Positions 1 to 7,679 of a stretch of DNA of 64,000 nucleotides are shown here, one piece after another. Both the position numbers and the translations under genes were made by a program. Location: NCBI RefSeq assembly GCF_014643375.1, contig NZ_BMJJ01000005.1, positions 124,001 through 188,000 of the forward strand. The letters are read 5' to 3'. Below the pieces are notes generated by a model, which did no database searches, was not told where the DNA came from, and was given only the letters and a program-made list of their open reading frames with translations. Every line of letters begins with the position of its first letter. Position 1 is the first letter of the stretch. Source of the stretch: Aureimonas glaciei (GTDB lineage: Bacteria > Pseudomonadota > Alphaproteobacteria > Rhizobiales > Rhizobiaceae).

Positions 1-263
1 TGTACCGGCTTCAGGAGACCGCCCGCCGTCGCGGCCATGGCGGTGGCGGTCTCGATCGCACCGGGATCGCGGTCGATGCCGATGACGCCCGCGCCCCGGG
101 CGAGCAAAGCGCGAGAATAGCCGCCGGCGCCGAAGGTGCCGTCGATGATCCACTGGCCTTGCGCCGGCTGGAGCGCGGCGACGACCGCGTCGAGGAGCAC
201 CGGAACATGGCGCGAGGGTCCGCCCTCGGCGGGCGCCTCGATCCCGCCAGGTCCCGCCATCAT
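1..263 (-). CDS. rsmH: 16S rRNA (cytosine(1402)-N(4))-methyltransferase RsmH, N-terminal part (runs off the window)
   Basis: RsmH (MraW) is the SAM-dependent methyltransferase that modifies C1402 of 16S rRNA on the 30S subunit. Only the first 87 codons are present. The start ATG at 263 overlaps the mraZ stop (ATGA), and a second ATG follows directly. Visible family features are the N-terminal stretch [14 protein letters not shown] and the SAM-binding motif I region [14 protein letters not shown] followed by GIDRDPGAI, at about residues 16-75. mraZ lies immediately upstream, which is the standard start of the bacterial dcw (division and cell wall) cluster. Identification is secure even though the gene is cut by the window edge. 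Confidence 0.95.
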   Translation of the reverse strand, partial: MMAGPGGIEAPAEGGPSRHVPVLLDAVVAALQPAQGQWIIDGTFGAGGYSRALLARGAGVIGIDRDPGAIETATAMAATAGGLLKPV

Positions 264-718
264 TCCTGCACTCCCTTCGACGCGGAAGCGCCGCGCATGG
301 CCAGCAGCCGTGCACGCGCCTCGGCCCGGTGCGCCTCGAACTGCGAGGGTTCCCAGAGCTGGAAGAAGGTATTGCGGCCGACGAAGGTGACCTTGTCGGT
401 GATGCCGGTGTGGGTGCGCACGAAATCGCTCACGGTGATCCGGCCCTCCTGGTCGAATTTCAGGAAGGCGCCGTCCCCGTAGGTGAACAGCGACATGTCG
501 GCATAGGCTTCGCTGAACGGGTCTTCCGCTTCCAGCCGCTGTTCGTAGCGTTGCAAGAGGTCCATGCCACCGACGTCGATCGCCGGCGTGCCGAGCGACT
601 GCATGGCATAGAGTTCCTTGAATCCGCGCTGGGCGAGGATCTGGCGAAAGGCGGCGGGTACCGACACCCTGCCCTTGGCGTCGATATTGTTGACGCTGTT
701 GGACAGGAACCTGTCCAT
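260..718 (-). CDS. mraZ: Transcriptional regulator / division-cluster protein MraZ
   Basis: MraZ is an AbrB-fold DNA-binding protein that regulates the dcw cluster, including its own operon. The 152-residue product is the usual family length. Both SpoVT/AbrB-like repeats are visible: [18 protein letters not shown] near the N terminus and [17 protein letters not shown] around residue 85. I chose ATG 718 because GAGGGG lies at good spacing just upstream; a longer reading from TTG 733 lacks such support. The stop overlaps the rsmH start, so the two are translationally coupled. Three TGGG boxes at exact 10-bp period lie about 200 bp upstream (916-940) and probably form its operator. Confidence 0.95.
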   Translation of the reverse strand: MDRFLSNSVNNIDAKGRVSVPAAFRQILAQRGFKELYAMQSLGTPAIDVGGMDLLQRYEQRLEAEDPFSEAYADMSLFTYGDGAFLKFDQEGRITVSDFVRTHTGITDKVTFVGRNTFFQLWEPSQFEAHRAEARARLLAMRGASASKGVQE

Positions 719-915
719 CACGCCCCTCGCCAACCAGATCGACCAGTACCCATGTCATTTCGGTCCCCGCCAATCCGGCCAAGCGCCGACAATAAGAAGC
801 CTGCTCCCGCGGATGGAGCCGCGGGTGGCGCTGCCTCCGATCCCCTCGGAGTTGCATCGAAAAGGTTTTGAAAAGGGCGCCTTCAGGCGCTGTTCTGACG
901 GGGTGAGGGATAACA

Positions 916-940
916 TGGGACCCTATGGGCGTCAATGGGA
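916..940 (+). promoter_or_regulatory. MraZ box array: three TGGG repeats at 10-bp period
   Basis: TGGGA, TGGGC and TGGGA begin at 916, 926 and 936, each separated by five bases. The known MraZ binding site in enterobacteria is direct TGGGN repeats spaced by five bases, so this matches in sequence and spacing. It lies in the 557-base gap upstream of mraZ. The rest of the gap (about 719-1274) shows AT-richer promoter-like sequence around 980-1020 and 1150-1215 but no convincing gene. Confidence 0.7.
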
Positions 941-1274
941 TTTGCCCACACCGATCCCGGAACGGACAGTCCCATGATCATCCCGCGATAACCTTAACGA
1001 CTTATGAATATTCAGTTTTTCGAAGCGTTCGGGCGAGTCCGAGCCGCCATGGCGAGAGCGAGTGCACTGCAATCCAGAGCTCACTAGGCAGCTAACCGCC
1101 CGAAACGGATTCATGCCGAAAAAACAATGCGGTGCTGCTGATCGTCATCAAGAGTGACGGAGCCAAAAAACAACTAGAAATTGACAATTCGCCTATCGGG
1201 CGATGAAAATTAGTTTGCCGCCCAATGGCTCCCCGCGGGGAGTCAGGACCTCGCACCGCGCGTCGAAAGGAGAT

Positions 1275-1710
1275 GCCAGTCGGCCTGTAAGCCGGGTTCT
1301 GTCGGCAGCGAACTGCCGGGCGACCATTCCTCTGGGACGGCGCTTGCGCGCCGCCTCGAGCAACCCACCCGGACGACCGGCCCGGAGAAAGGCTGGCGGT
1401 TACCCGCCGCGTCGTCCCTATTCGGTCTTGCTCCCGGTGGGGTTTGCCCTGCCACCGCTGTTGCCAGCGGTGCGGTGGGCTCTTACCCCACCGTTTCACC
1501 CTTACCCCGCCAGCGCCTCGGTCCCATGCCCGCCCATGGACGAACCAGGACGGCGGACCGAGCCGCAGGCGGGGCGGTTTATTTTCTGTGGCACTTTCCC
1601 TGGGGTCGCCCCCGCCGGGCGTTACCCGGCACCGTTTCTCCGTGGAGCCCGGACTTTCCTCCCCCGTCGTCTTTCGACATATGACGGCAGCGGTCGCCCA
1701 GCCGACTGGC
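1275..1710 (-). ncRNA. rnpB: RNase P RNA (class A, catalytic)
   Basis: This is the catalytic RNA of ribonuclease P, which cleaves the 5' leader of tRNA precursors. On the minus strand the 5' region contains the conserved stretch GAGGAAAGTCCGGGCTCC, and the 3' region contains ACAGAACCCGGCTTACAGG. These are the universal bacterial RNase P sequences flanking the core. I set the ends by helix P1: GCCAGTCGGC at the 5' end (1710-1701) is exactly complementary to GCCGACTGGC at the 3' end (1284-1275). The resulting 436 nt fits a class A RNA. A GC-rich palindrome, CTCCCCGCGGGGAG, lies about 30 bases beyond the 3' end at 1229-1242, but no strong T run follows it. Confidence 0.96.
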
Positions 1711-1741
1711 GGCCGTTACCTGGGCGGCAGCGGCGGCGAAG

Positions 1742-2539
1742 TCAAGCGAAACGGGCGGGGTCGGCCCTCTCCTCCCGCGCCGCGAAGGGCGAGGACGAGA
1801 GTGTGGAGAGGAGCCGGTGCAGGGTGGTGATGGTCGACATGTCGGCGACGCCGTCGACCTTGGCCGGCCTGAAATGCTGCTGGAAGGCGATGGTCACCGC
1901 CCGCGTCCGCTCGTCGAACCGACCGGTCGGCTCGATGCCGTAGCCATAGGCGGCCAGCAAGGACTGGTAGGCGGTCACCGGCTCTCCCGAATCGCCGAGG
2001 CCGAAGAAGCGCCCACCGGTGATCGCCTCCGGCCGGGTGAAATGGCCGACGCCCCCGGCGGCCAGCGCCGCCCACGGGAACAGCTCGCCCGGATCCTGCT
2101 TGCGGCCCGGCGCGACATCGGAATGGCCGAGGACGCCCTCGGGCGCGATCTGCCAGCGGCCGACGATCTCCTGGCAGAGCGGCAGGAGGGCGGCGATCTG
2201 CTCTGACGGAAACGGGCGGTAGCCATGCTCGTGGCCGGGATTGACGATCTCGATGCCGATCGAACGGGAATTGATGTCGTCGCCGCCGCGCCAGCTGCCG
2301 GCGCCCGCATGCCAGGCGCGATCGACCTCGCGCACCAGTTGAACGATTCGGCCGTCCTCGTGCACGAGATAGTGGCTCGAGACCTGGCTGCGCTCCATGC
2401 ACATCCAGCGCAGCGCGACGTCGCCATCGGCCATGCCGGTATAGTGGAGCAGGAGCATGTCGGGCCGAAGCGGGCCGCGCCGCGGGCCGAAGTTCGGCGA
2501 TGGCTGGCATTCGGCCGCGAGCGGAGTGTCGGGGCTCAC
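1742..2539 (-). CDS. N-acetylmuramoyl-L-alanine amidase (AmpD/AmiD type, with peptidoglycan-binding domain)
   Basis: A zinc amidase (Amidase_2 fold) that cleaves between MurNAc and the stem peptide. In 265 residues the order is catalytic domain (about 20-175), then a C-terminal peptidoglycan-binding-like helix bundle (about 185-255, with YGYGIEPTGRFDERT). Probable zinc ligands and catalytic residues are in LLLHYTG (H32), RAWHAGAGSW and GHSDVAPGRKQDPG. There is no obvious signal peptide, so it may act on cytoplasmic turnover products as AmpD does, or be exported by another route. The GTG start overlaps the djlA stop (GTGA), so the two are coupled. The stop lies 31 bases before the 5' end of rnpB. 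Confidence 0.9.
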   Translation of the reverse strand: MSPDTPLAAECQPSPNFGPRRGPLRPDMLLLHYTGMADGDVALRWMCMERSQVSSHYLVHEDGRIVQLVREVDRAWHAGAGSWRGGDDINSRSIGIEIVNPGHEHGYRPFPSEQIAALLPLCQEIVGRWQIAPEGVLGHSDVAPGRKQDPGELFPWAALAAGGVGHFTRPEAITGGRFFGLGDSGEPVTAYQSLLAAYGYGIEPTGRFDERTRAVTIAFQQHFRPAKVDGVADMSTITTLHRLLSTLSSSPFAAREERADPARFA

Positions 2540-3264
2540 AGGGCGGCGCCCTTGGCGACGCTCGCATAGGCCGCGTTGATCGCCTTCATCCGCTCGATGC
2601 CGATCGCCATGAACTCGTCGGGAACGCCGCGCGCGGCCAGCCGGTCGGGATGGTTTTCCTTGACCAGTTCGAGATAGCGCGCGCGCACCCGCTCGGCCCC
2701 CTCGCCCGGATCGAGGCCGAGCACGGCATAGGGCCCGTCCTTGCCGACGGCGACGTGACGATAGCGGATGGCGGCGAACTGCTCGTCGGCGAGACCAAAG
2801 ATGCCGGCGATCTGGCGCAGGAAGTCGAGCTCGCGCGGATGAACCATGCCGTCGGCCTTGGCGATGTGAAACAGCCCGTCCAGCACGTCGGCCAGGAGCT
2901 CGCAGCTCTGACCGTCATCGTCGCACAGCGCGGCCATCTTGGCGGCATAGGCCTCGTATCCGGCGACATCCTGGCGCGCCAGGTCGTAGAGGCGAAAGAC
3001 GTTGCGCATTTCGTCGGGGGGAATCGAGAAGATCTGCTGGAAGGCGGCGATCTCGGCCTGGCTGACGACACCGTCGGCCTTGGCCATTTTCGCCGACAGG
3101 GCGATCATGGCGACGGAAAACGCCACCTGCTGTCGCTTCTGCCTGTCGGAATCGAACAAAGCGTGGATGCGGTCGAGCAGCGCTTCCAGCGTCTGCATGC
3201 CCTGCGCCGGCAAGGCCCGCACCAGGGCACCGAGACTCCATACGATCTGCATTGCGTCTTCCAC
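2536..3264 (-). CDS. djlA: DjlA-like co-chaperone (TerB domain plus C-terminal J domain)
   Basis: A DnaJ-class co-chaperone thought to stimulate DnaK ATPase near the membrane. The 242 residues contain a TerB-like helical domain (about 45-160, acidic motifs such as AKADGVVSQAE and AKADGMVHPRE) and a C-terminal J domain (about 175-240) with the essential HPD motif in KENHPDRLAARG. The family's N-terminal membrane anchor is only weakly represented (IVWSLGALVRAL). Start is GTG 3264, with AGGGAG just upstream; an in-frame ATG at 3252 is the alternative. It is co-transcribed with the amidase downstream through a four-base overlap. Confidence 0.88.
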   Translation of the reverse strand: MEDAMQIVWSLGALVRALPAQGMQTLEALLDRIHALFDSDRQKRQQVAFSVAMIALSAKMAKADGVVSQAEIAAFQQIFSIPPDEMRNVFRLYDLARQDVAGYEAYAAKMAALCDDDGQSCELLADVLDGLFHIAKADGMVHPRELDFLRQIAGIFGLADEQFAAIRYRHVAVGKDGPYAVLGLDPGEGAERVRARYLELVKENHPDRLAARGVPDEFMAIGIERMKAINAAYASVAKGAAL

Positions 3265-3463
3265 GGCGCTCCCTGCCCTCTCGTGCCGATAGCGTTCGAT
3301 GTCGGCCGAAAAGTGATGTTTAGCACTTTCATCGCGCCGGTGCCCGTTCTTGCAAAACGGGAGGCCTTCCCTGGCGCGAATCCGGAAGGGAGGGGAAAGA
3401 GTCGCTCGTCGGGCGGCGACGCGCGGGATCGGTCAGGCGAGCCCGCGCGCCGTCGGTCCGGTG

Positions 3464-3634
3464 TTAGTTCGCGGGAGCGGGGGTCGCCGGCGCAGGCGTC
3501 GCGGGGGCCATGGTGTCGGTGCTCGCGGGCGGCGTCGCCGCGGGAGGCGTCGTCTCTGTGGTATCGTCCGAGCCGGAGCACGCCGACAGCGCAAGCGTCA
3601 CGCCGGCGAAACTGGCAAGCCAAAGATTCTTCAT
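3464..3634 (-). CDS. Small Pro/Ala/Thr-rich lipoprotein
   Basis: A 56-residue predicted lipoprotein. The start ATG at 3634 has GAGG six bases upstream. The N terminus MKNLWLASFAGVTLALSAC is a lipoprotein signal with lipobox LSAC, followed by SGSDDTTETT and a low-complexity Pro/Ala/Thr tail. The mature part would be about 38 residues, too short for a catalytic domain. Its role is unknown; a membrane-tethered linker or an entericidin-like product are possibilities. It stands alone between djlA and the divergent GH25 gene. Confidence 0.65.
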   Translation of the reverse strand: MKNLWLASFAGVTLALSACSGSDDTTETTPPAATPPASTDTMAPATPAPATPAPAN

Positions 3635-3882
3635 GAAACACCTCAATCAGGAACCGATTCTGCCGCAGCGACCCATTTCGACACGGCGCCCCGGAGATAT
3701 AGGGGACTCATTCTCGGGTTCTGCGGCCAGGATCGATGACAATTTATTGCACATAAGCAAGAATCGAGAGCAGCTGGCAGGCCAAGGCCTGGCGCGGCTC
3801 TGAGCAGTGAAACGACGTTAACCATAGCGTGCGAGGCTCTGGCCATGACAGACAAACCTCGTTTTCCCAAGGGCCGGCCTTC

Positions 3883-4701
3883 ATGACATTATCTCGCTCC
3901 TGCCGCCGCTCGCCCCGGGCCGGCCGTGATAGACGGACTGGCGCAGGCAGGCTGGCGATGCTGGCGCTCCTCGTCGGCGTCGCCCTGACGGGCTGCACCT
4001 CGGCCACCATCGACGCGCGCGACCTCGGCCTCACCGATCCCAAGGATCCGGACCCGCGTCGATATCCCGTGCACGGCATCGACGTCTCGAAGTACCAGGG
4101 CGAGATCGACTGGGATGCCGCATACCGGGGCGGCGTCGCCTTCGCCTATCTGAAGGCGACCGAGGGCGGCGACCGCGTCGACGCGAAGTTCGCGACGAAC
4201 TGGCGCGCGGCCAAGGCCGCCGGCATGCCGCGCGGCGCCTACCACTTCTTCTACCACTGCCGCAGCGGCGCCGAGCAGGCGCGCTGGTTCATCGACAATG
4301 TCCCGCGCGACCCCGAAGCCCTGCCCCCGGTGCTCGACGTCGAATGGACGCCCGATTCGCCCACCTGCACCAAGCGGCCGCCGCGCGAGGATCTGGTGGC
4401 CGAGATGAACGGCTTTCTCGACGCGGTCGAGGCGCATTACGGCGTGCGGCCGATTGTCTACGCCCCGATCGACGTGCACCGCGACCGACTCGTCGGCACC
4501 TTCCCCGGCCACGAGTTCTGGCTCCGCGCCGTCGCCGACTTTCCCCACAATGTCTACACCGACCGTTCCTTCCGCTTCTGGCAGTACACCGCGACGGGCA
4601 CCGTCCCCGGCGTGAAGGGCGAAGTCGACCGCAATGCCTTCTCCGGATCGCGGGCGGACTGGGTCAAATGGCTGAAGGCGCGCCGACCCCAGAAGAGGTG
4701 A
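3883..4701 (+). CDS. GH25 muramidase lipoprotein
   Basis: A glycoside hydrolase family 25 (Cpl-1/cellosyl type) lysozyme that cleaves the MurNAc-GlcNAc bond in peptidoglycan. From the chosen ATG (3883) it has 272 residues: a basic N terminus, a hydrophobic segment ending in the lipobox LTGC, and a GH25 barrel with GIDVSKYQGEIDW (first catalytic Asp region), AYLKATEGG, RGAYHFF, and PVLDVEW carrying the acidic catalytic pair. It is probably anchored in the inner or outer membrane facing the periplasm. An earlier in-frame ATG at 3829 adds 18 residues without a good signal. It is followed in the same direction by another murein-cleaving enzyme. Confidence 0.9.
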   Translation: MTLSRSCRRSPRAGRDRRTGAGRLAMLALLVGVALTGCTSATIDARDLGLTDPKDPDPRRYPVHGIDVSKYQGEIDWDAAYRGGVAFAYLKATEGGDRVDAKFATNWRAAKAAGMPRGAYHFFYHCRSGAEQARWFIDNVPRDPEALPPVLDVEWTPDSPTCTKRPPREDLVAEMNGFLDAVEAHYGVRPIVYAPIDVHRDRLVGTFPGHEFWLRAVADFPHNVYTDRSFRFWQYTATGTVPGVKGEVDRNAFSGSRADWVKWLKARRPQKR

Positions 4702-4795
4702 ACGATAACCGCGGTCGCGTTCTTCAAACGGCCATCTTGTCCCTGATAAGGTCGCGCCATTCCACCGACAGCCGATCCCGAAGGACCGACCGCCC

Positions 4796-5995
4796 ATGCC
4801 GTTTTTTCGCCGCGCCGCCGCGACCCTCGCTTTGACCCTCGCCATCCCGTCCCTCGCCTCGGCCCAGTCCGCCGCCTGCGGTGGCGATTTCGGCAGCTTT
4901 CTCGCCGGCGTCCAGCAGGAGGCCCTGTCGGCCGGGATCTCCGAGGATGCCGTGCGGCGCTCGATGGTTCGCATCGGCAATGCGCCGGATGCCAAGGTGC
5001 TCAGCCGCGATCGGTCGCAGGGCGTGTTCAGCCAGACCTGGGGCGAGTTCTCCACCCGCATGGCCAATGCCTCGCGCCTGAAAGCTGGCAAGGCCAATCT
5101 GCAGAAATATGCCTCGACCTTCGATCGGATTGAGGCCGAGACGGGCGTTCCCGGCCCGGCGATCGCCGCCTTCTGGGGCCTCGAGACGGATTACGGGGCG
5201 GTTCTCGGCGATTTCAACACGCTATCGGCGCTGGCGACGCTCGCCCATGACTGCCGCCGGCCGGAGCTGTTCCGGCCGCATCTCATCGCCGCGATGCGCG
5301 TCGTCGACGCGGGCTACCTTGCCCCGGAGCAGATGAAGGGCGCCTGGGCCGGCGAGCTCGGCCAGACCCAGATCCTGCCGGAAGAATACCTGAAGTTCGG
5401 CACCGATGCCGACAACAACGGCACCGTCGACCTCCTGTCCGATACCCCGGACGTGCTGGCGACCACGGCGAAATTCATGCAGTCGCTCGGCTGGCGCGCC
5501 GGCGAGCCCTGGCTCGAGGCGGTGAAGGTGCCGGAGAACTTTCCCTGGGAGCGGGCCGCGCTCGTCAACAAGGAGCCGCGCAGCGAATTCGCCGCGCTCG
5601 GCGTGACCAAGGCGGATGGCAGCGCGCTCGAGACCGACGCCCTGCCCGCCTCGCTGATCCTGCCGATGGGACGCGGCGGCCCGGCCTTCCTCGCCTTCCC
5701 GAACTTCGACGTCTATCTCGAGTGGAACAACTCGCTGGTCTACTCGCTGACCGCCGGCTACTTCTCGACCCGGCTCGCCGGCGCCCCGCCGATCGACATG
5801 GGTTCGCCGCAGCCGGGCCTCTCCGTCGACGAGATGAAGGCCCTGCAGTCCAAGCTCGCCGGTCGCGGCTACGAGGTCGGCAAGGTCGACGGCATCCTCG
5901 GCGGCAATACGCGCGAGGCCGTCCGGCGCGAACAGATCCGGCTCGGCATGCCCGCCGACGGCTGGCCGACCGCCGAGCTCCTGTCCGCCAACTAG
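4796..5995 (+). CDS. Periplasmic lytic murein transglycosylase, MltB-like (SLT_2) with peptidoglycan-binding domain
   Basis: Cleaves glycan strands to 1,6-anhydro-MurNAc products. The 399 residues comprise a Sec signal peptide (LALTLAIPSLASAQS), an SLT_2 catalytic domain (about 28-325) and a C-terminal PG_binding_1 domain (about 340-397, LQSKLAGRGYEVGKVDGILGGNTREAV). The catalytic Glu is in FWGLETDYG (E130). GELGQTQILPEEY and AYFSTRLAG are further family motifs. No lipobox is present, so it should be soluble in the periplasm, unlike E. coli MltB. It follows the GH25 gene by about 95 bases and may share its transcript. Confidence 0.93.
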   Translation: MPFFRRAAATLALTLAIPSLASAQSAACGGDFGSFLAGVQQEALSAGISEDAVRRSMVRIGNAPDAKVLSRDRSQGVFSQTWGEFSTRMANASRLKAGKANLQKYASTFDRIEAETGVPGPAIAAFWGLETDYGAVLGDFNTLSALATLAHDCRRPELFRPHLIAAMRVVDAGYLAPEQMKGAWAGELGQTQILPEEYLKFGTDADNNGTVDLLSDTPDVLATTAKFMQSLGWRAGEPWLEAVKVPENFPWERAALVNKEPRSEFAALGVTKADGSALETDALPASLILPMGRGGPAFLAFPNFDVYLEWNNSLVYSLTAGYFSTRLAGAPPIDMGSPQPGLSVDEMKALQSKLAGRGYEVGKVDGILGGNTREAVRREQIRLGMPADGWPTAELLSAN

Positions 5996-6155
5996 GCGGA
6001 CCGGCTTCAGATAAGGGCAGAAGCGGCACGATCCGCCTCTGCCAACGGTCTGGAAGGCGCTCGGATCCTCGGATCCGGCGCACAATGGCCAGGCCGCCGG
6101 TGACGGGTCTGGCCGCGTGGCCAGATCCTCCAACCTCCCCGCAAGGAACCCTGCG

Positions 6156-6584
6156 ATGCGTCTGATTTTGGCAAGTTTGCTCGGCACTCTCGGATGGGCC
6201 GGCGCGGCGACAGCCGCCGATCTGGCGCTGACCATCGCCGGTGCCCGCAGCACCGACGGCGTGGTGTCGATCTGCCTCTGGTCGGACGGCCAGAATTTTC
6301 CTGACTGCGGCAAGTCGAAGACGGCCGAGCGGCGAACGGTGGCAGCCAGCGCGCTCGGGAAGCCGATCGTCTTTTCCGGCCTCAAGCCCGGCACCTTCGC
6401 CATCTCCGCCCTGCACGACGAAAACGACAACGGCAAACTCGACACCAATCTGATCGGCATCCCGAAGGAAGGCATCGCCGTCTCCAACGACGCGATGCCG
6501 AAATTCTCCGCGCCGCGCTTTGCCGAAACGGCCTTCGCCCTGACGGGCGACGCCGACCAGCGGATCACCCTCGTCTATCGCTGA
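6156..6584 (+). CDS. Exported DUF2141 protein
   Basis: A 142-residue secreted or periplasmic protein of the DUF2141 family, function unknown. The start ATG at 6156 has AAGGAA nine bases upstream; a longer reading from 6117 would put 13 extra residues before the signal peptide. Residues 1-21 form a signal peptide (LILASLLGTLGWAGAATAAD). The mature part is a beta-rich domain with the family pattern FSGLKPGTFAISALHDENDNGKLDTN, whose Asp/Asn-rich loop resembles a calcium-binding turn. It is preceded by the transglycosylase in the same direction. Confidence 0.85.
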   Translation: MRLILASLLGTLGWAGAATAADLALTIAGARSTDGVVSICLWSDGQNFPDCGKSKTAERRTVAASALGKPIVFSGLKPGTFAISALHDENDNGKLDTNLIGIPKEGIAVSNDAMPKFSAPRFAETAFALTGDADQRITLVYR

Positions 6585-6700
6585 GCGACGGCCGGCCTCC
6601 CGGCCCGCGCGGGGCGGCCATCGGGCGCTCCGCTCTGCCGACAGCACGTTCCGTTTTGCAGGCGTCTCGGCAGGGCGGAAAGCGCTAGAGAGTGGGCGCT

Positions 6701-6988
6701 CTATGACCAGTCGAAGCCGAGCGGCGCCTCCTTGAAGGCGAAGCGGTCGAGATGCGTGGAGACGACGGTCTTCATCCGCTCCAGCACCGCCGGATCGTCC
6801 GCCGTGATGGCGACCACCAGGGCCTCGGGCTCCGCCCGCATCGTCGCGACGGCGGCGTCGAAGCGCACGGTGCCCTCCGCCGGCGTGAACACGACCTCGA
6901 GCTTGTGCGACCAGTGCTTGCAGAGCTGCTGCAGATAGCGGCTGCCATGGGCGGTCGGGACACGGGCCAGGGATTGCGCCATCGTCAA
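6701..6988 (-). CDS. DUF2218 protein
   Basis: A 95-residue cytoplasmic protein of the DUF2218 family. Homologs are often found next to siderophore-interacting ferric reductases and His-rich PadR regulators. Visible features are the N-terminal PTAHGSRYLQQLCKHWSHK and the C-terminal DHLDRFAF-like end with FDWS. The start ATG overlaps the stop of the PadR gene (ATGA), so the pair is a translationally coupled operon. The biochemical role is not established; a link to iron or other metal handling is inferred from family context. No ferric reductase gene is present here. Confidence 0.85.
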   Translation of the reverse strand: MTMAQSLARVPTAHGSRYLQQLCKHWSHKLEVVFTPAEGTVRFDAAVATMRAEPEALVVAITADDPAVLERMKTVVSTHLDRFAFKEAPLGFDWS

Positions 6989-7581
6989 AGCCGCTCGATC
7001 TTGCGGGCGACCTCGTCGAGCATTTCAGCGATGTCGAAGGCGGTGTCCTTGTCGGCGCTGGCGGCGGAAAGGCGCTGCTGCAGGGCCATTTTCAGGTTCT
7101 GCATCGAGCGGCGGATCGGCGCCGAGTCGGTCTTTTCGCTAAACTGCGCCAGCGCCGCGAGCCGCGCCATGGCGACCTCGACCGCCTCGCGGTTCTCGGC
7201 CAGATGCTGACGCCCCTCTTCGGTGATGCCGAGCAGCTTGCGCGCGCCCTCCGACTTCTGTTCCTCGACGAGACCCATGTCGCCGAGCAGCGTCAGCGTC
7301 GGATAGACCACGCCGGGGCTCGGCGCGTAGACCTTGCCGCTCAGCGCCTCGATCTCGCGGATGAGATCGTAGCCGTGGCGCGGCTGTTCCTCGATCAGCT
7401 TCAGGAGAACGAGCTTCAGCTCGCCGCCGTCGAAGACGCGCTGGCGTCGGCCCTCGCGCCCGAAGCCGCGCGGCGCCTCGCCGCCGTCCCGCCCCATGCC
7501 CCGACCGTGCGGGCCGGCATGACGCTCGCCGCGGCAGCCATGGCCGAAGGGCGAGCGGAAATAGTGTTGATGTCCAAACAT
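6985..7581 (-). CDS. PadR-family regulator with His-rich N-terminal tail (YqjI-like)
   Basis: A 198-residue winged-helix repressor. Residues 1-50 are a low-complexity tail rich in Gly, Arg and His (H4, H6, H14, H21, H25 and C16). Residues 52-125 form the PadR domain (ELKLVLLKLIEEQPRHGYDLIREIEALSG, then PSPGVVYPTLTLLGDMGLVEE). A C-terminal helix serves dimerisation. The architecture resembles E. coli YqjI, a nickel-responsive repressor whose His/Cys-rich N terminus binds metal; metal sensing here is inference from that tail. Two overlapping inverted repeats lie 17-45 bases upstream of the start and are probably autoregulatory. GGAG nine bases before the ATG supports the start. Confidence 0.88.
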   Translation of the reverse strand: MFGHQHYFRSPFGHGCRGERHAGPHGRGMGRDGGEAPRGFGREGRRQRVFDGGELKLVLLKLIEEQPRHGYDLIREIEALSGKVYAPSPGVVYPTLTLLGDMGLVEEQKSEGARKLLGITEEGRQHLAENREAVEVAMARLAALAQFSEKTDSAPIRRSMQNLKMALQQRLSAASADKDTAFDIAEMLDEVARKIERL

Positions 7582-7597
7582 GCTTCAGTGCTCCATC

Positions 7598-7626
7598 TGT
7601 ATCTTGTACGCTTAAGATACATCTTA
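7598..7626. promoter_or_regulatory. PadR-type operator: two overlapping inverted repeats
   Basis: TGTATCTT (7598-7605) and AAGATACA (7614-7621) are exact inverted arms with an 8-base spacer. The right arm also belongs to a second perfect palindrome, TAAGAT-AC-ATCTTA (7613-7626). It is AT-rich in a GC-rich region and placed just upstream of the PadR start, as expected for autorepression. Confidence 0.7.
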
Positions 7627-7679
7627 GAGCATCGAATACAAGAGGGGTCGCTGGGTTTTCCGGTGGGTCTCCGGCGCAG

